Source: Thermomonas beijingensis (GTDB lineage: Bacteria > Pseudomonadota > Gammaproteobacteria > Xanthomonadales > Xanthomonadaceae). From it: 64,000 nucleotides of DNA. The position numbers were made by a program, and so were the translations under genes. Where the stretch lies: NCBI RefSeq assembly GCF_020034655.1, contig NZ_JAIQDJ010000001.1, forward strand, positions 1,116,001-1,180,000, given 5' to 3'. The notes under the pieces are model-generated. The model saw only the letters and a program-made list of their open reading frames with translations. It did no database searches and had not been told where the DNA came from. This document shows, one piece after another, positions 8,950 through 20,628 of this stretch; the stretch's first letter is position 1, and each line of letters opens with the position of its first letter.

Positions 8950-11592
8950 ATGTCGCAGCAAACCACCATCCGCAAGCTCGCTGAACTGGTGAATACGCCG
9001 GTCGATAAACTGCTGGAACAACTGACCGAGGCCGGTATGAAGTTCAGCGGTCCCGATCAGGTCATCACCAGTGCCGAGAAACTGAAACTGCACGGCTTTT
9101 TGCGTCGAGCCCACGGCAAGGATGAAAAGCCTGCCGAAGAGGCGATCGCATCGGGCAAGATCACCCTTAACCGCAGCCGCAAACAGGAGATTTCCGTTGG
9201 CAACGGCGGCAAGGCTGGGCGTGCAGCAGGCACCATTGAGGTCGTCACCCGCAAGAAAATCACCCTGAAGCCGGGTGAAGGGCGTGCGCAAACGGCAAAC
9301 GAAAAGCTGGACGCCGAGCGCACCGATGCGCTGCGCAAGCTGGAAGAATCGCGCGCGCGCAACCTTGCCGAGCAACGAGCACTGGCCGAGAAAGACCGCC
9401 AGCGTGCAGAAGTGGTTGCGGAACAGAAGCGCGTGGAGCAAGAGCAACTCGAGCGTGTCGCGGCGGAGGCCGCTGCCGCCGCTGAAGCCGCGTTGGAGGA
9501 TGCAGGCAAAACCAAAGGTCACGGCCATGGTCACGGTCATGGCCATGGCGCGGCGCATCCCAAACCCGCAGCACCAGCGCGTGAGGCCGACAAGGCTGCC
9601 GTTGCTGCCAAGGGCAAGCCGCAAGTGCAGCGCGGGTCACATGTGATGGTGGCAGGGGTGGAAGATGATGACCGCACCGAGCGTTTCGCCGGGCAGTTGC
9701 ATCTGTCAGCCTCCGATCGTGCCCGCCGTAGCAGCAATACGCGTGGCAAGGGCAAGCCCGCAGGGGGCAGCAAGCGCGCTTCGGATCAATCGCGCACCGG
9801 TACCGGGTTCAACAAGCCCACCGCGCCGGTGGTGCGTGAAGTGGCGATTGGGGATGCCATCACTGTGGCTGATCTTGCCCAGAAATTGGCGATGAAGGGC
9901 GGCGATGTGGTGAAGGCGCTGTTCAAGATGGGCGTGATGGCCACCATCACCCAATCCATTGACCACGACACAGCCGTGTTGATCACCGAGGAGCTGGGTC
10001 ACAAGGCGGTTGCTGCCGGTGCCAACGATGCCGAGTCCGAATTGCTGGCGCACGCCGAGGAGGTGCAGGGCGAGAAGCAGCAGCGGCCGCCAGTGGTCAC
10101 CATCATGGGCCACGTCGATCATGGCAAGACCTCGTTGCTCGACTACATTCGCCGCACCAAGGTGGCCACCGGGGAAGCCGGTGGCATTACCCAGCACATT
10201 GGTGCGTACCACGTTGAAACACCGAAGGGCGTGATCAGCTTCCTGGATACACCCGGCCATGCAGCATTTACCCAAATGCGTCAGCGCGGCGCCAAGCTCA
10301 CCGATATCGTGGTGTTGGTGGTGGCGGCCGATGACGGGGTGATGCCGCAGACCGCGGAAGCGATCCAGCATGCCAAGGCGGCCAAAGTGCCGCTGATCGT
10401 GGCAATCAACAAGATCGACAAATCTGACGCTGATCCGTCGCGGGTCAAGAGCGATTTGTTGACTTATGAAGTGGTGGCCGAAGAATTCGGCGGCGATATT
10501 CAGATGGTGGAGCTGTCGGCCAAGACCGGGCAGGGTGTGGATGACTTGCTCGACGCCATTTTGCTGCAGTCGGAAGTATTGGATCTGCAAGCTGTATTCG
10601 AAGGCCGTGCCACGGGTGTGGTGATTGAATCTGCGTTGGACAAGGGGCGTGGCCCGGTGGCTACGGTGTTGGTGCAGCAGGGGCAATTGTCGAAGGGCGA
10701 TTATCTGGTGTGCGGCATTCAATATGGCCGTGTGCGTGCCTTGTTTGATGAAAATGGCACGCAGGTGCAAGTCGCTGGCCCGTCGATTCCGGTGCAAATT
10801 CTGGGCCTGTCCGGCGTACCGGAAGCGGGTGATGATTTTGTGGTGGTGGCCGATGAGCGTCTGGCCAAGGATGTGGCCCAGCAGCGCGACACCAAGCGCC
10901 GCGAGTTGCGTTTGGTCGCCTCGGCGGGCAACCGCATGGAAGACATCCTGGCGCAGATGGGCGAAGGCAGCAGCCAGCAGCTGGCGCTCAACCTGGTGGT
11001 CAAGGCCGATGTGCACGGCACCATGCAGGCGCTACGCGAAGCCTTGACCGGGCTGTCCAACGACCAGATCAAGATCAATGTGATTGGCTCGGGCGTGGGC
11101 GGGATTACCGAGTCCGATGCGCAGTTGGCAGCCACCTCCAAGGCTGCCGTGATCGGCTTCAACGTGCGTGCCGATGCCTCGGCGCGCAAGGTGATTGATA
11201 ACAACGGCATCGACCTGCGTTATTTCTCGATCATCTATGACGTGATCGATCAGGTGAAGCAGATTGCCTCCGGCGTACTGGGCAAGGAAGTGCGCGAAGA
11301 AATCATCGGTACCGCATCGGTGCAGCAGGTGTTCCGGCATTCCAAGTTCGGCTCGATCGCCGGCTCGGTGGTGGTGGAAGGTGTCATTCGCAAGGGCAAG
11401 CCGATCCGTGTGCTGCGCGACGATACCGTCATCTTCTCGGGCGAATTGGATTCGCTGCGTCGCTTCCAGGAGAACGTGGACGAAGTACGCAACGGTACCG
11501 AATGCGGTATCGGCGTGAAGGGTTACGACCAGGTCAAGCCGGGCGACAAGATCGAATGCTTCGAACGCATCGAGGTACAGCGCACGCTGTAA
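8950..11592 (+). CDS. infB: Translation initiation factor IF-2
   Basis: IF-2 is the GTPase that brings fMet-tRNA to the 30S subunit. The ATG at 8950 gives [14 protein letters not shown], the normal N-terminus; 880 aa. After an N-terminal IF2_N domain comes a charged Ala/Glu/Arg-rich linker containing a Gly-His alternating run (residues ~193-203, [11 protein letters not shown]). A second IF2_N ([25 protein letters not shown]) precedes the GTPase domain: G1 [10 protein letters not shown]3 DTPGHAAF, G4 NKID, G5 SAKTG. Domains II-IV complete the C-terminus. The His-rich run is unusual and could bind metal. rbfA follows 15 bases later. Confidence 0.97.
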   Translation: MSQQTTIRKLAELVNTPVDKLLEQLTEAGMKFSGPDQVITSAEKLKLHGFLRRAHGKDEKPAEEAIASGKITLNRSRKQEISVGNGGKAGRAAGTIEVVTRKKITLKPGEGRAQTANEKLDAERTDALRKLEESRARNLAEQRALAEKDRQRAEVVAEQKRVEQEQLERVAAEAAAAAEAALEDAGKTKGHGHGHGHGHGAAHPKPAAPAREADKAAVAAKGKPQVQRGSHVMVAGVEDDDRTERFAGQLHLSASDRARRSSNTRGKGKPAGGSKRASDQSRTGTGFNKPTAPVVREVAIGDAITVADLAQKLAMKGGDVVKALFKMGVMATITQSIDHDTAVLITEELGHKAVAAGANDAESELLAHAEEVQGEKQQRPPVVTIMGHVDHGKTSLLDYIRRTKVATGEAGGITQHIGAYHVETPKGVISFLDTPGHAAFTQMRQRGAKLTDIVVLVVAADDGVMPQTAEAIQHAKAAKVPLIVAINKIDKSDADPSRVKSDLLTYEVVAEEFGGDIQMVELSAKTGQGVDDLLDAILLQSEVLDLQAVFEGRATGVVIESALDKGRGPVATVLVQQGQLSKGDYLVCGIQYGRVRALFDENGTQVQVAGPSIPVQILGLSGVPEAGDDFVVVADERLAKDVAQQRDTKRRELRLVASAGNRMEDILAQMGEGSSQQLALNLVVKADVHGTMQALREALTGLSNDQIKINVIGSGVGGITESDAQLAATSKAAVIGFNVRADASARKVIDNNGIDLRYFSIIYDVIDQVKQIASGVLGKEVREEIIGTASVQQVFRHSKFGSIAGSVVVEGVIRKGKPIRVLRDDTVIFSGELDSLRRFQENVDEVRNGTECGIGVKGYDQVKPGDKIECFERIEVQRTL

Positions 11593-11607
11593 GGCGCGCG
11601 CTTGGTC

Positions 11608-11970
11608 ATGGCACAAAAATCATTCCATCGCACCGACCGCGTATCGGCCCAGTTGCGTCGTGAATTGGGCACGCTGGTACATGCCTTCGTGCGCGAGCAC
11701 GGGCTGGCATCGTCCAGTGTGTCCGATGTCGAGGTCACTCGCGACATGGCACACGCCAAAGTGTTTGTGACGGTACTGCAGCCAGAACGTGCGTTGGACA
11801 CCGTGAAAGCATTGAAGACACTGGCCCCCGAAATCCGCTATCAGCTGGCGCATGCCATGCGCCTGCGGCACGTGCCAGAGCTGCATTTTCACTATGATGA
11901 ATCGGTGGATCGCGGCGAACGCATCGACAACCTTCTGCGCGACTTGCGCCCCAGTGGCTGCGCCGAATAA
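11608..11970 (+). CDS. rbfA: Ribosome-binding factor A
   Basis: RbfA binds the 30S subunit late in assembly and is needed in the cold. The 120-aa protein from ATG 11608 starts [20 protein letters not shown], a typical N-terminus; a TTG two codons upstream is less likely. The KH-like core includes [17 protein letters not shown] and [21 protein letters not shown]. It lies between infB and truB, its standard place. Confidence 0.95.
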   Translation: MAQKSFHRTDRVSAQLRRELGTLVHAFVREHGLASSSVSDVEVTRDMAHAKVFVTVLQPERALDTVKALKTLAPEIRYQLAHAMRLRHVPELHFHYDESVDRGERIDNLLRDLRPSGCAE

Positions 11971-12946
11971 CCCGCGCGAGCGCCGCCTGCGCACCGTGTT
12001 CCGCCGTCTGGATGGCATCTTGCTGCTGGACAAACCGCAGGGCTTGTCTTCGAATCAAGCCTTGCAGCGCGTACGGCATTTGTTTCGCGCCGAGAAGGGT
12101 GGGCATACCGGTAGTTTGGATCCGCTCGCTACCGGCTTGTTGCCGGTGTGTTTTGGCGAGGCCACCAAAATCGCCGGCGGCCTATTGGGCGCACGCAAGG
12201 CGTATGAAACCGTAGCACGGCTCGGGATTGTTACCGATACCGACGATGCCGAAGGCCAGCCACTGCGTGAGCGCCCGGTACCGGCGCTGACGCTGGATGT
12301 CATTGATGCTGCGCTCAAGCAATTGACTGGTCGCATCCTGCAACGCCCACCGATCTATTCGGCACTCAAGCGTGGTGGCGAGCCGTTGTACGTTAAGGCA
12401 CGGCGCGGCGAGGTCATCGAGATCGAAGCACGTGAGATTGATGTCCACGCGTTTGAACTGCTCAATGCTGCCGATTTGCTGGATGCCGGCACGCCGCATT
12501 TGCGCCTGCATGTGGAATGCGGCTCCGGCACCTATGTGCGCAGTCTGGTGCGTGATCTGGGTGAACTGTTGGGCTGTGGCGCGCACGTGGCGCAGTTGCG
12601 CCGGCTTTGGGTGGATCCGTTCCGCGAACCGCGTATGTGGACGCTGGATGCTTTGCAAGGCCTGTTGGAGCAGGTGGGAGAGCGCGTGCTGGATGCCTGC
12701 CTGTTGCCCATCGAGGCGGGCATGGCGTCGTGGCCGCAGGTGCGCGTCAATCAGCCGCAGGCACATTATCTGGGCTTTGGGCGCAGCCTGCACGGGCCTT
12801 ATCAGCACACTGGGCAGGTGGCGATTCTTGACGAGCAAGGGCGTGGGCTGGGCCTGGGTGAAGTGGACGCCGATGGCAGCCTGCGTCCATCCCGCTTGTT
12901 TCGCTGGGCGCTGAGCCAGCCGGCCGTGGCTGATGCCGTCGGCTGA
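11954..12946 (+). CDS. truB: tRNA pseudouridine-55 synthase
   Basis: TruB converts U55 of tRNAs to pseudouridine in the T arm. The GTG at 11954 is a plausible start ([12 protein letters not shown], 330 aa), overlapping rbfA by 17 bases; a later GTG before [13 protein letters not shown] would also work. The core is [43 protein letters not shown] with the catalytic Asp, [19 protein letters not shown], and [21 protein letters not shown]-terminal domain follows (PUA-like, ending [10 protein letters not shown]). rpsO follows after a 206-base leader. Confidence 0.95.
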   Translation: MAAPNNPRERRLRTVFRRLDGILLLDKPQGLSSNQALQRVRHLFRAEKGGHTGSLDPLATGLLPVCFGEATKIAGGLLGARKAYETVARLGIVTDTDDAEGQPLRERPVPALTLDVIDAALKQLTGRILQRPPIYSALKRGGEPLYVKARRGEVIEIEAREIDVHAFELLNAADLLDAGTPHLRLHVECGSGTYVRSLVRDLGELLGCGAHVAQLRRLWVDPFREPRMWTLDALQGLLEQVGERVLDACLLPIEAGMASWPQVRVNQPQAHYLGFGRSLHGPYQHTGQVAILDEQGRGLGLGEVDADGSLRPSRLFRWALSQPAVADAVG

Positions 12947-12988
12947 GCCAGATTGCGTGCCAGCGCATATCGGATGTCTTATGTTGCA

Positions 12989-13017
12989 TTGCCGCATGGC
13001 TGCTGGCGGGCTATAAT
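12989..13017 (+). promoter_or_regulatory. Sigma70-like promoter for rpsO-pnp
   Basis: TTGCCG (12989-12994) and a perfect TATAAT (13012-13017) are 17 bases apart. Transcription would start near 13024, leaving a ~130-base leader before rpsO. Part of that leader is self-complementary (GCCGTGCGGTGCCGGCG region), a suitable place for S15 autoregulation, but I cannot identify a known leader class. Confidence 0.7.
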
Positions 13018-13152
13018 CCCGCTGCTCACTGGAGCATATCCGGTTTTGGAGTCCCCGATTCTGGATTTCCTTACCTTCACCATCACGGCGAGCCGTGCGG
13101 TGCCGGCGAATCCCTCGCCTGTTCCTGCCGGTCACGCGACTACGAGGCAACC

Positions 13153-13413
13153 ATGTCCATCGATTCCCAGAAAGTCATCAACGAACACAAGCGCGGCGAC
13201 AACGATACCGGCTCGCCGGAAGTGCAAGTCGCCCTGCTGACCGCACGCATCGAACTGCTTACCGAGCACTTCAAGGCACACAAGCAAGATCATCACAGCC
13301 GTCGTGGCTTGCTGATGATGGTCAATCGTCGCCGCAGCCTGCTCGACTACTTGCACCGCAAGGATGGCGAGCGTTACAAGGCGCTGATCGGCAAACTCGG
13401 CCTGCGTCGCTGA
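13153..13413 (+). CDS. rpsO: 30S ribosomal protein uS15
   Basis: uS15 binds 16S rRNA early in small-subunit assembly. The 86-aa protein has the whole family sequence: GDTGSPEVQ-type block ([17 protein letters not shown]), [29 protein letters not shown] and a [12 protein letters not shown] end. A long structured leader precedes it. It is followed by a hairpin terminator and pnp, as in E. coli. Confidence 0.98.
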   Translation: MSIDSQKVINEHKRGDNDTGSPEVQVALLTARIELLTEHFKAHKQDHHSRRGLLMMVNRRRSLLDYLHRKDGERYKALIGKLGLRR

Positions 13414-13423
13414 TTGAATACCC

Positions 13424-13457
13424 ACCGCGGCGCAGAAATGCGCCGCGGTTCGTTTTT
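13424..13457 (+). terminator. Intrinsic terminator between rpsO and pnp
   Basis: An 11-bp perfect stem (13424-13434 with 13439-13449) with a GAAA loop is followed by TTCGTTTTT. It would separate much of the rpsO mRNA from pnp while allowing some readthrough. Confidence 0.85.
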
Positions 13458-13573
13458 GCAGTACGAAACATTTATCGCGGCCATGCCGCATCCCCGCATC
13501 GCAACACGCGATGCAGCGCAGCAAGCGGGGCTTGCCTGCGTTGACGAATCAAGACAAATCAAGGATTCCCAAA

Positions 13574-15673
<2,100 letters not shown>

Positions 15674-15696
15674 GCATTTGACTTGCCATCAGGGAT

Positions 15697-15728
15697 AAAA
15701 AAACGGGCCGCAAGGCCCGTTTTTTTTT
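15697..15728. terminator. Bidirectional intrinsic terminator between pnp and nbaC
   Basis: A GGGCC-core stem (703-709 with 714-720 of this kilobase, i.e. 15703-15709/15714-15720) with a GCAA loop is flanked by seven A on one side and nine T on the other. It can terminate pnp on the plus strand and the convergent dioxygenase operon on the minus strand. Confidence 0.9.
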
Positions 15729-15773
15729 GAATGGATTTGCGCTCGCCAGGATGGGGGAACAGGGGCTTGCGCA

Positions 15774-16319
15774 TCACTCTGCCGGCTGTTCGTACCGCCC
15801 AGGTCTTGGGTTGAGTGTGCCGCAGTGCGTGCAGGTGCGTAGCTGGTCGCCACGATAAAAATGGTCGAACACGCGGAAGAAGTCCTGCTCGATATCGACC
15901 AAGTGAAAGTGCTCGGCGTACAACTTGTGATTGCAGTGCACGCAGAACCACATCAGTGCATCGTCCTCGTGCGGCAGGCGCTTGCGCTCGATCACCAGCC
16001 CGACTGAATTCACCATCCGCTGCGGCGAATGCGGCACCCGCGGCGGCAGGTAGAACACCTCGCCGGCGCGGATCGGGATGTCGCGCAGCGTGCCGCGCTC
16101 GCCGTCGAAGTCCTCCTGCACCCGCAGGACCATTTCGCCTTCCAGCTGGTAGAACCACTCTGGCCCTTCCTCGAAGTGGTAGTCGGTGCGGGCGTTCGGC
16201 CCGCCGACCACCATCACGATGAAGTCCTCCTGCACGATGCACTTGTTGCCGACCGGCGGCTGCAGCAAGTGGCGGTGTTCCTCGATCCAGGCGTGCAGGT
16301 TGAAGGCGGCGGGCAGCAT
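15774..16319 (-). CDS. nbaC: 3-hydroxyanthranilate 3,4-dioxygenase
   Basis: This iron-dependent cupin enzyme opens the ring of 3-hydroxyanthranilate to 2-amino-3-carboxymuconate semialdehyde in the kynurenine pathway. The 181-aa product from ATG 16319 has the bacterial features: [20 protein letters not shown], the His/Glu metal ligands in [18 protein letters not shown], the third ligand in RVPHSPQR, and a C-terminal rubredoxin-like site (CVHCN ... CTHCG) of four cysteines. It is the last gene of a four-gene minus-strand operon, 4 bases after the RidA gene. Codons in its 5' two thirds are strongly GC-ending while the 3' end is mixed. Confidence 0.95.
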   Translation of the reverse strand: MLPAAFNLHAWIEEHRHLLQPPVGNKCIVQEDFIVMVVGGPNARTDYHFEEGPEWFYQLEGEMVLRVQEDFDGERGTLRDIPIRAGEVFYLPPRVPHSPQRMVNSVGLVIERKRLPHEDDALMWFCVHCNHKLYAEHFHLVDIEQDFFRVFDHFYRGDQLRTCTHCGTLNPRPGRYEQPAE

Positions 16320-16323
16320 GGGC

Positions 16324-16746
16324 TCAGTCCTCGATCCGGGCGATGCATTTGAGTTCAATGGCGATCGGCGTGGGCAGCGCGGTGATGCCCAGGGTGGTGC
16401 GGCAGGGTGCGCTGGCGGCATCCGGGAAATGCTCGGCCCACACGGCGTTGTACGCCTTGAAGTCGCGCGCCATGTCGGTGAGGTAGACGGTGACGTCCAC
16501 CAAGTCCTCCCAGCGCGCGCCGCTGGCGGCCAGTACTGCGCGGACATTGCTGAAGACAGCCCGCACCTGCGCCTCGATGTCGTACTTGCGCAAGCGCCCG
16601 TCGGCGAAATACTCGTTGCCGGGAATCGAATTGTCGGCCGGGTTGCGTGGGCCAATGCCGGACAAATACAGGGTGTTGCCAAAACGGCGTGCATGCGGGT
16701 AATGGCCCACGGCGGTCGGTGCGCCACTTGCGTGGATGCCACTCAT
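16324..16746 (-). CDS. RidA-family protein, probable 2-aminomuconate deaminase
   Basis: RidA-fold proteins hydrolyse enamines/imines; in the 2-nitrobenzoate/3-hydroxyanthranilate route a RidA relative deaminates 2-aminomuconate. The 140-aa product has [45 protein letters not shown] and the conserved arginine in [12 protein letters not shown]. Its position between a semialdehyde dehydrogenase-type gene and the dioxygenase supports deaminase function (inference from context). It overlaps the carbonic anhydrase gene by 4 bases. The 5' end of the gene has ordinary codon use while the 3' part is strongly GC-ending. Confidence 0.85.
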   Translation of the reverse strand: MSGIHASGAPTAVGHYPHARRFGNTLYLSGIGPRNPADNSIPGNEYFADGRLRKYDIEAQVRAVFSNVRAVLAASGARWEDLVDVTVYLTDMARDFKAYNAVWAEHFPDAASAPCRTTLGITALPTPIAIELKCIARIED

Positions 16747-17408
16747 GCCTGCGGGCCGCGACGCTCAGCCACGCCTGCGACCGCCCACGCATAGTTGGCT
16801 TCCAGTACTTCCGGCGAATCCACGTCCATCCCCAGTTCGCGCACACGGCCATCGGCCAAGCTGTACACCCAACCGTGGACCGCGAGTTGTTGCCCACGCG
16901 CCCATGCATCGGCAACCACCGTGGTTAGGCACACGTTTTCCGCCTGCTCGATGGCGTTGAGTTCGCACAGCGCATCATGGCGCTCGCTTGCGGCAAGCTT
17001 GTCCAGCAACGCTGCATGCTTTTGCGCCACATCGCCCACGTGGCGGATCCAATTGTCGACCAACCCCAACCGCGTGCCGTGCAATGCCGCACCCACGCCA
17101 CCGCAGCCGTAGTGGCCGACGACCAGGATATGTCGTACCTTCAGCACATCCACCGCAAATTGAATGGTGGACATGCAGTTGAGATCGGTGTGCACCATGA
17201 CATTGGCGATATTGCGATGTACAAACACTTCACCCGGTGCCAACCCCATGATCTGGTTGGCCGGCACGCGTGAATCGGAGCAGCCGATCCACAAGTATTC
17301 GGGGGTTTGCAATTTTGAAAGGCGCTCGAAGAATGTGGGGTCTTCGCGGGTCACCTTGTCTGCCCAGTCCCGGTTGTTGCGCAGCAGGATTTCGAGTTCT
17401 TTTTTCAT
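16743..17408 (-). CDS. can: Beta-class carbonic anhydrase
   Basis: It hydrates CO2 to bicarbonate. The 221-aa product from ATG 17408 (MKKELEILLRNNRDWADKV) has all zinc ligands and the catalytic dyad: CSDSRVPANQI with Cys, Asp and Arg, and VVGHYGCGGVGAAL with His and Cys. Length matches E. coli Can (~220 aa). It overlaps the dehydrogenase gene upstream and the RidA gene downstream by 4 bases each, so it is translationally embedded in an aromatic degradation operon. The pathway's decarboxylase step releases CO2, which may explain the linkage (inference). Confidence 0.93.
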   Translation of the reverse strand: MKKELEILLRNNRDWADKVTREDPTFFERLSKLQTPEYLWIGCSDSRVPANQIMGLAPGEVFVHRNIANVMVHTDLNCMSTIQFAVDVLKVRHILVVGHYGCGGVGAALHGTRLGLVDNWIRHVGDVAQKHAALLDKLAASERHDALCELNAIEQAENVCLTTVVADAWARGQQLAVHGWVYSLADGRVRELGMDVDSPEVLEANYAWAVAGVAERRGPQA

Positions 17409-18856
17409 GGCGTGTCGTGTGCTGAGGGAGAGGGTAGGGCGATGCCGACGTTGCGTGGATCGGTAAAGAAGCGCATCGCTTCCAGTCCACCCTCGCGGCC
17501 CAGCCCGGATGCACCGGTGCCGCCAAATGGGGTACGCAAGTCGCGCATCAACCACGTATTGACCCAGACGATGCCCACCCGCAGTTGCGCGGCGAACCGA
17601 TGTGCGCGGGTGAGGTTGCACGTCCACACGCTGGCGGACAGGCCATAGTCGGAGGCGTTGGCCAGTGCCAGGGCTTCGTCATCGTTGTCGAACACTTGCA
17701 GGGTGACGACCGGGCCGAAGATTTCCTCACGGTTGGTCGCGCAGCCCGGGCCGAGGCCTTCGATCACGGTGGGTGCGATGAACCAGCCTGGGCGGTCCAG
17801 CGCCGCGCCACCGCAGAGCACGCGGCCGCCTTCGGCGCGCGCGCGTTCGATGGCGGCCATCACCTTGTCGAAATGCGCCTGCGAGACCATCGGACCGAGT
17901 TGCGTGCCAGCTTCGAGCGGTGCGCCGAGGCGCAATGCGCGCGCGCGCGCGACGAAGGCATCGCGGAATTCATCATAAATAGTGCGATCGATCAAAAGGC
18001 GCGAGCCACACAAACAAATCTGCCCGCTGTTCTGGAATGCGCTGCGTACCAACGTATCCAGATTCGCGCGCCAGTCGCTGTCGGCGAATATCAGCGTGGC
18101 GTTCTTGCCGCCCAATTCCAGCGAGATTTTTTTCAGCAGAGGTCCGGTCAACCCGGCTATGCGCCGACCCACCGCTGTGCTGCCGGTGAACGAGACCGCT
18201 TTGACCTGCGCATGCGTTACCAGCGGCTCGCCCACCGCCGGCCCCAAGCCATGGACGATATTCAGCACACCCGGCGGTAGGCCCACCTTCAGCGCAAGTT
18301 CGCCCAACATGGTCGCGGTGGCGGGGGTGATTTCAGAGGGTTTGGCTACCACCGCATTGCCGGCAGCCAACGCTGGCGCGATCTTCCAGGTGAACAGGTA
18401 CAGCGGCAGGTTCCACGGGCTGATGCAGCCAACCACCCCCAGCGGCAGGCGCAGGGTGTAATTCAGGCCGGCCTCGCCGTGGTGGGACTCGCTGGCGAAC
18501 TGGGTGGCGGCGTGCGCGAAGAAGCGTAAATTGGAGACGGCGCGCGGGATCTCGATGTCGCGCGCCAGCGCAAGCGGTTTGCCGGCGTCGATGGCTTCGG
18601 CGTGGGCGAATGCGTCGAGCTGTGCTTCCAGCGCATCGGCCAGGTGGTTCAGGTGGCGCGCGCGTTGGCTGCTGGAAAGCGCCGCCCAGCCCGCTGCGGC
18701 CGCGCTGGCGACGGCCACCGCGGCTTCGACAGTGCTGGCATCGCCATCGGCAACCTCGGCATACGGCTGCGCTTGGGCGGGGTCGAACACGGGTCGCCAG
18801 TGCGAGTTGGTGGTTGCGCCGCAGGTCGCGCCGATGACATGTCCAAAGCGTTGCAT
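17405..18856 (-). CDS. Aldehyde dehydrogenase, probable 2-aminomuconic 6-semialdehyde dehydrogenase
   Basis: An NAD-dependent aldehyde dehydrogenase of 483 aa. It has the oxyanion/NAD region GVVGCISPWNLPLYLFTWKI, SFTGSTAVGRRIAG, the general-base motif LELGGKN, the nucleophile region NSGQICLCGSR, and EEIFGPVV. Sequence alone gives the family; the assignment to 2-aminomuconic semialdehyde (between the ring-cleavage/decarboxylation and deaminase steps) rests on the operon. It is the first gene of the operon, starting at ATG 18856, with a palindrome 36-48 bases upstream. The decarboxylase of the pathway is not in this window. Confidence 0.85.
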   Translation of the reverse strand: MQRFGHVIGATCGATTNSHWRPVFDPAQAQPYAEVADGDASTVEAAVAVASAAAAGWAALSSSQRARHLNHLADALEAQLDAFAHAEAIDAGKPLALARDIEIPRAVSNLRFFAHAATQFASESHHGEAGLNYTLRLPLGVVGCISPWNLPLYLFTWKIAPALAAGNAVVAKPSEITPATATMLGELALKVGLPPGVLNIVHGLGPAVGEPLVTHAQVKAVSFTGSTAVGRRIAGLTGPLLKKISLELGGKNATLIFADSDWRANLDTLVRSAFQNSGQICLCGSRLLIDRTIYDEFRDAFVARARALRLGAPLEAGTQLGPMVSQAHFDKVMAAIERARAEGGRVLCGGAALDRPGWFIAPTVIEGLGPGCATNREEIFGPVVTLQVFDNDDEALALANASDYGLSASVWTCNLTRAHRFAAQLRVGIVWVNTWLMRDLRTPFGGTGASGLGREGGLEAMRFFTDPRNVGIALPSPSAHDTP

Positions 18857-18891
18857 GGGTACAGCTTACCCGTCACGCCGGCCTTGCGGCA

Positions 18892-18904
18892 GTACTGGCA
18901 GTAC
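18892..18904. promoter_or_regulatory. Perfect palindrome upstream of the dehydrogenase operon
   Basis: GTACTG-G-CAGTAC is a perfect inverted repeat with a one-base centre, 36-48 bases upstream of the dehydrogenase start and ~26 bases from the divergent rpsF -35. The adjacent bases also form a 9-bp direct repeat (GTACTGCC twice). It looks like an operator for the 3-hydroxyanthranilate operon; the regulator is not identified here. Confidence 0.45.
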
Positions 18905-18929
18905 CGGCATTGGGCGCAAGTCGTTGAAT

Positions 18930-18958
18930 TTGCGATTGTCATGCAGATTGCGCATAAT
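18930..18958 (+). promoter_or_regulatory. Sigma70-like promoter for rpsF
   Basis: TTGCGA (18930-18935) and CATAAT (18953-18958) are 17 bases apart. The ~105-base leader downstream contains GGCCGGC/GCCGGC self-complementary blocks just before rpsF, where S6:S18 autoregulatory RNAs often lie, but I cannot confirm that motif. Confidence 0.55.
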
Positions 18959-19071
18959 GGCCGGCTCCCGTTCATCGGGAGCTCGCCCGAACGCGTCTGC
19001 CGCACACCGCGCCAGATGGCCGAGGGCTAATCGGCCGGCATCCCGCCGGCGACATCCACGAGGAAATCACT

Positions 19072-19494
19072 ATGCGTCATTACGAAATCGTGTTCCTGGT
19101 CCATCCGGATCAGAGCGAACAGGTCCCGGCGATGATCGAGCGCTACAAGAGTGCGATCGAAGCAGGCAATGGCAAGATCCACCGTCTGGAAGATTGGGGC
19201 CGTCGCCAACTGGCTTACCCGATCCAGAATTTGGTCAAGGCCCATTACGTGCTGCTCAATATCGAAGTCGAGCAAGCCGTGCTGGATGAAATGGTGGACG
19301 GCTTCCGCTTCAACGATGCCATCTTGCGCCATCTGGTGATGCGCCGTGATGACGCTGTGACCGAGCAGTCCTTGATCATGAAAAACAAGGACGAAAAGGG
19401 TGACAAGCCCGAGCGTGGCGAGCGCCGCCGCCGTGATGATGAGAGCGACAGTGCCATTGGTACTGGCGATTCCGAATCCGCCGAAGCCGCCTAA
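19072..19494 (+). CDS. rpsF: 30S ribosomal protein bS6
   Basis: bS6 pairs with bS18 on the 30S platform. The 140-aa product starts [19 protein letters not shown] and contains [31 protein letters not shown], the bS6 core, and [16 protein letters not shown] charged tail (~105-140, rich in Lys, Glu, Arg, Asp) extends the E. coli-type C-terminus. An AGGAAA ribosome-binding site precedes the ATG. rpsR follows 23 bases later. Confidence 0.97.
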   Translation: MRHYEIVFLVHPDQSEQVPAMIERYKSAIEAGNGKIHRLEDWGRRQLAYPIQNLVKAHYVLLNIEVEQAVLDEMVDGFRFNDAILRHLVMRRDDAVTEQSLIMKNKDEKGDKPERGERRRRDDESDSAIGTGDSESAEAA

Positions 19495-19517
19495 GCCCGC
19501 CCCCCAGGAGCACACCC

Positions 19518-19748
19518 ATGTCCAAGTTCTTCCGTCGCCGCAAGTTTTGCAAGTTCACCGCCGAAGGCGTGACCGAGATTGACTACAAGGATCTCAACAC
19601 ACTGCGTCAGTACCTGACCGAAACCGGCAAGATTGTCCCCAGCCGCATCACTGGCACCAAGTCGCGTTATCAGCGTCAGCTGCAGGCCGCCGTCAAGCGC
19701 GCCCGCTTCCTGGCCCTGATCCCGTACACGGATAACCACAACGTCTGA
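19518..19748 (+). CDS. rpsR: 30S ribosomal protein bS18
   Basis: The 76-aa protein [17 protein letters not shown]... is bS18 in full: [33 protein letters not shown] and [22 protein letters not shown] site precedes the ATG. The next gene rplI is separated by 205 bases that hold no gene; a 10-base direct repeat TTGCGGTGCG is the only structure I noticed there. Confidence 0.98.
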   Translation: MSKFFRRRKFCKFTAEGVTEIDYKDLNTLRQYLTETGKIVPSRITGTKSRYQRQLQAAVKRARFLALIPYTDNHNV

Positions 19749-19953
19749 TGTTGCACGTGCCCGGTGTGGCGTGGCTTGGTTGACCGTACGCATCCTCATT
19801 GACGGCAGTCAATTGCGGTGCGCACGACATCCCGCTCCCGGCCATACCTTCGCAGCCTGTGCGTCACTGGATAACACTGAACTCTACACCCGTCCATTCG
19901 GACAGCAACCGTTGCGGTGCGATCAGCGTCGCTAACGAATACGGAGCAATTCC

Positions 19954-20409
19954 ATGCAACTGATTCTTCTGCAAAAAGTCACCAATCTCGGCAACCTCGG
20001 CGACAAGGTCGATGTGAAGCCGGGCTACGGCCGCAACTTCCTCGTCCCGCAGGGCAAGGCTGTACCGGCCACCGCTGCCAATATTGCCGAATTCGAAGCC
20101 AAGCGCGCTGACTACGAGGCCAAGGCTGCTGCCAACTTGGGCGCCGCCAATGCGCGTCTGGCCAAGCTGGCCGATGCCAGCGTCACAGTGGCTGCCAATG
20201 CGTCGACCGAAGGCAAGCTGTACGGCTCGGTGGGCCCGCGTGAAATCGCTGAAGCCCTGACCAAGCAGCTGGGGATTGAAGTGAACAAGTCCGAAGTGGT
20301 GATGGGCGAAGGCCCGCTGCGCCACACCGGCGAGTTCGAGGTGCATGTGCATCTGCATGCCGACGTCAACACCACCGTCAAGGTGGTGGTGGTGCCGGAA
20401 GCCGCTTAA
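19954..20409 (+). CDS. rplI: 50S ribosomal protein bL9
   Basis: bL9 binds 23S rRNA near the L1 stalk. The 151-aa protein has the N-terminal signature [37 protein letters not shown] (split here: starts MQLILLQKV, then [13 protein letters not shown]), a helical connector and the C-terminal domain with [14 protein letters not shown]. It completes the rpsF-rpsR-rplI cluster and is followed by a terminator. Confidence 0.97.
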   Translation: MQLILLQKVTNLGNLGDKVDVKPGYGRNFLVPQGKAVPATAANIAEFEAKRADYEAKAAANLGAANARLAKLADASVTVAANASTEGKLYGSVGPREIAEALTKQLGIEVNKSEVVMGEGPLRHTGEFEVHVHLHADVNTTVKVVVVPEAA

Positions 20410-20433
20410 GCGTGCAACGCTGTACGTGGTTTG

Positions 20434-20465
20434 CAACAGGCGCCGCAAGGCGCCTGTTGTGTTTT
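20434..20465 (+). terminator. Intrinsic terminator after rplI
   Basis: A perfect 11-bp stem (20434-20444 with 20449-20459) closes a GCAA loop and is followed by TGTTTT. It ends the ribosomal protein cluster. Confidence 0.85.
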
Positions 20466-20502
20466 CGGGATGGCGTGTCGCAGGAAATGAGATGCCCACC
20501 GG

Positions 20503-20523
20503 TTATCCACAAACTTATCTGCA
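20503..20523 (+). promoter_or_regulatory. DnaA box(es) upstream of dnaB
   Basis: TTATCCACA at 20503-20511 is a perfect match to the high-affinity DnaA box. A second, degenerate copy TTATCTGCA (two mismatches) lies 12 bases downstream in the same orientation at 20515-20523. Both sit 106-126 bases upstream of the dnaB ATG and after the rplI terminator, i.e. in the likely dnaB promoter region. Confidence 0.55.
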
Positions 20524-20628
20524 ACATTTGCTTGCAGGGACGGCTAGGATGACGGCTTGCATCGAACACTCACGATCGACCCGCACTGACGGGTCACTCA
20601 TCGCTTGGCAAAGGACGTGTTACCGCCA

